Shown in pieces: positions 62,344-64,000 of a DNA stretch of 64,000 nt. The stretch spans positions 62,001 through 126,000 of the forward strand of contig CAWBZB010000006.1 of the NCBI GenBank assembly GCA_963793105.1. Reading direction: 5' to 3'. Source of the DNA: UBA10649 sp963793105 (GTDB lineage Bacteria; Actinomycetota; Actinomycetes; S36-B12). The position numbers were made by a program, and so were the translations under genes. The number at the start of each line of letters is the position of its first letter. Position 1 is the stretch's first letter. The notes beneath the pieces were generated by a model that did no database searches, had not been told where the DNA came from, and saw nothing but the letters and a program-made list of their open reading frames with translations.

Positions 62344-63762
62344 ATGTTCCTGACCTTCATCGGAGGCGCCGGAACGGTGACCGGGTCGAAGACCCTCATC
62401 GAGGCCGGCGTGGCTCACGAGTCCGCGGGCGGCCAGCCGACCGGTCCCGGACTCTTCCTCGTCGACTGCGGACTGTTCCAGGGGCCGAGCGAGATCCGGT
62501 CCCGCAACTGGGAGCCCTTCCCCGTCGATCCGTCGACGATCGAGTCGGTCATCCTCACCCACGCGCACCTCGACCACTGCGGCTACCTGCCCGCACTCGT
62601 GCGCAACGGCTTCGCCGGCCCGGTGTACTGCTCCCCCAACACCGCTGAACTCGTGCCGATCATCCTTCGCGACAGCGCGAAACTGCAGGAGGAGGACACC
62701 GCCTGGGCACGCAAGAAGGGCTTCTCCCGGCACGCCCGACCGGAGTCGCTCTACGGAATCGAGGACGCCGAGCGCGCCATCTCGCTGCTGCGCCCCATCG
62801 CCTTCGGCACCGACTTCCACCCCGTCAACGACGTCATCGCGCGCCTCGACCACGCCGGCCACATCCTCGGCTCCTCCACCGTCACGGTCACCGACTCCGT
62901 CCGCAACCGGACCGTCGTGTTCAGCGGTGACCTCGGCCGCGGCAACCACCCCCTGCTGGAGGCCCCGGCGCAGCCCTGCGACGCCGACGCCATCGTCATC
63001 GAGTCGACATACGGCGATCGCGCGCACGACGACGTCCATCGGGAGATGGACGAGATGGCCGCGGCCATCACGCGCACCCTGAAGCGCGGCGGCACCGTCG
63101 TGATCCCGGCGTTCGCGGTCGACCGCACGGAAGTGCTCCTGAAGGCCCTGCGCACCCTGCAGGACCAGCAGCGCATCCCGATGGCCCCCATCCACGCGGA
63201 CAGCCCCATGGCGCTGGCCGGCCTGCGCGTGTACACCAGCGCGATCCGGGACGGCGATCCGGAGATCAACACGGCGACGGTCGCCGAAGGGCCCGCCGCC
63301 ATCGACCTGCCGAACCTGCACGAGGCCACGACACCGCAGGAGTCCATGGCCCTGGACCAGGGCGGCGCCCGCATCATCGTGTCCGCGTCCGGCATGGGCA
63401 GCGGTGGACGCGTCACCCATCACCTCAAGGCCCTTCTCCCGGATCGTGACAACACCGTCCTCCTGGTGGGCTTCCAGGCCGCCGGCACCCCCGGGCGCCT
63501 GCTGCTCGACGGGGCGCACGAGATCAAGATCCACGGGAGGTACGTGCCGGTTCGCGCAGAGGTCATCGAGATCGAGGCCTTCTCCGTCCACGCCGACGCC
63601 GGCGAGCTGGTCGCATGGCTGAAGTCCTGTCACACCAAGCCGACGCAGGTGTTCGTCAACCACGGGGAGGAGTCCGCCTCCCGCGCCCTGGCGAACCGGA
63701 TCCGCGAGGAGTGGGACGTCGCGGTCATCGTGCCGCAGCCGGGCGAGCGGATCTACGTCTGA
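62344..63762 (+). CDS. Metallo-beta-lactamase / beta-CASP RNA exonuclease
   Basis: The 472-aa protein is a beta-CASP family RNase similar to YsgA-type and CPSF73-like enzymes. Zinc-binding motifs are THAHLDHCGYLPAL (motif 2), LDHAGHILGSS (motif 3) and VVFSGDLGRGNHPLL (motif 4). The beta-CASP region includes STYGDRAHDD, IPAFAVDRTEVLL, SGMGSGGRVTHHL, FSVHADAGELVAWL and the final NHGEESAS. It probably processes or degrades RNA in the cytoplasm. It is divergent from the SOS operon; a TACATCT element 6 nt before the ATG hints at a leaderless start. Confidence 0.92.
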   Translation: MFLTFIGGAGTVTGSKTLIEAGVAHESAGGQPTGPGLFLVDCGLFQGPSEIRSRNWEPFPVDPSTIESVILTHAHLDHCGYLPALVRNGFAGPVYCSPNTAELVPIILRDSAKLQEEDTAWARKKGFSRHARPESLYGIEDAERAISLLRPIAFGTDFHPVNDVIARLDHAGHILGSSTVTVTDSVRNRTVVFSGDLGRGNHPLLEAPAQPCDADAIVIESTYGDRAHDDVHREMDEMAAAITRTLKRGGTVVIPAFAVDRTEVLLKALRTLQDQQRIPMAPIHADSPMALAGLRVYTSAIRDGDPEINTATVAEGPAAIDLPNLHEATTPQESMALDQGGARIIVSASGMGSGGRVTHHLKALLPDRDNTVLLVGFQAAGTPGRLLLDGAHEIKIHGRYVPVRAEVIEIEAFSVHADAGELVAWLKSCHTKPTQVFVNHGEESASRALANRIREEWDVAVIVPQPGERIYV

Positions 63763-63960
63763 GGCGATCCGAGGCGACCGGCGCACGCTGCTGAGCGGGC
63801 CCGCGCGCCTGTGACATATCTGCGACACAGACGGGTCTGAACTGCGACCGCCCAAGCAGCGCAGCGGGATCTGGCGTGACGCATAGTGAGGGTGACACCA
63901 CGTCCGCAGAGCGCGGCCGGCCCCCGGGCCTCGACCCGCCCCGACTGAAGGAGGACTCAC

Positions 63961-64000
63961 ATGCGAACAGCCACCGCCCCGTCCCTCGCTGATCTCGCCG
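63961..64000 (+). CDS. Start of an unidentified gene, cut by the window edge
   Basis: ATG 63961 follows the strong Shine-Dalgarno GAAGGAGGA 7 nt upstream. Only 13 residues (MRTATAPSLADLA) are inside the window, too few to identify. The 198 bp before it (63763-63960) contain a TGTGACATATCTGCG stretch and CATAGTG that could be promoter parts, but nothing I can assert. Confidence 0.6.
   Translation, partial: MRTATAPSLADLA

Overview
The window is one stretch of a high-GC actinobacterial (Actinomycetota) chromosome. The evidence is a complete actinobacterial division and cell wall (dcw) cluster ending in sepF-yggT-divIVA, a PriA-type hisA, a paired dnaE1 and SOS-linked dnaE2, HelD, DUF3040, DUF6504 and SAV_6107-type proteins, strong G/C bias at third codon positions, and many GTG starts. 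I cannot name a genus. No rRNA, tRNA, CRISPR array, transposase or prophage gene is visible.

Layout. 1-6.8 kb: histidine operon hisD-C-B-H-priA-F on the minus strand, then hisI-trpE (trpE runs off the left edge), with a TIGR03085-type gene between them. 6.8-14.4 kb: LON-domain protein, YbaK deacylase, replicative dnaE1, rluA-family pseudouridine synthase, lspA, and a lysine/alanine-repeat DksA-type protein. 14.5-17.7 kb: ileS. 17.7-36.3 kb: dcw cluster on the minus strand, mraZ-(43-aa membrane ORF)-rsmH-ftsL-ftsI-murE-murF-mraY-murD-ftsW-murG-murC/ftsQ-ftsZ-pgeF-yggS-sepF-yggT-divIVA, mostly with 4-bp ATGA/GTGA overlaps. 36.4-51.3 kb: accessory and housekeeping genes: DUF3048 lipoprotein, alpha/beta hydrolase, rmuC, helD, a C45-type acyltransferase, an HD hydrolase, a DUF4349 protein, a secreted S15-like hydrolase fused to an ABC ATPase plus its permease, two I78-like exported proteins, an RDD protein and a MaoC dehydratase. 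51.4-56.2 kb: moxR-DUF58-transglutaminase operon and DUF3040. 56.3-62.3 kb: mutagenic repair cluster (LexA box, DUF6504, HEPN-like protein, dnaE2, dinB). 62.3-64 kb: metallo-beta-lactamase RNA exonuclease and the first codons of another gene.

How the parts work together. The dcw genes make and polymerise lipid II and build the divisome. Five GTGG-type MraZ boxes spaced exactly 10 bp overlap the mraZ promoter, so the cluster looks autoregulated. The LexA box at the DUF6504-HEPN-dnaE2 promoter marks a DNA-damage-inducible translesion module. A recurring promoter class (TANNNT followed 6-8 nt later by the start codon) points to widespread leaderless transcripts, including a divergent hisD/LON promoter whose two -10 elements overlap.

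Quality warning. In 12.7-17.6 kb and 42.5-48.7 kb about a dozen single-base indels, nearly all one extra base in a G/C run, break otherwise well-conserved genes, including the essential ileS. I treat these as probable consensus errors and describe such genes over their full span. The apparent murC-ftsQ fusion may have the same cause.
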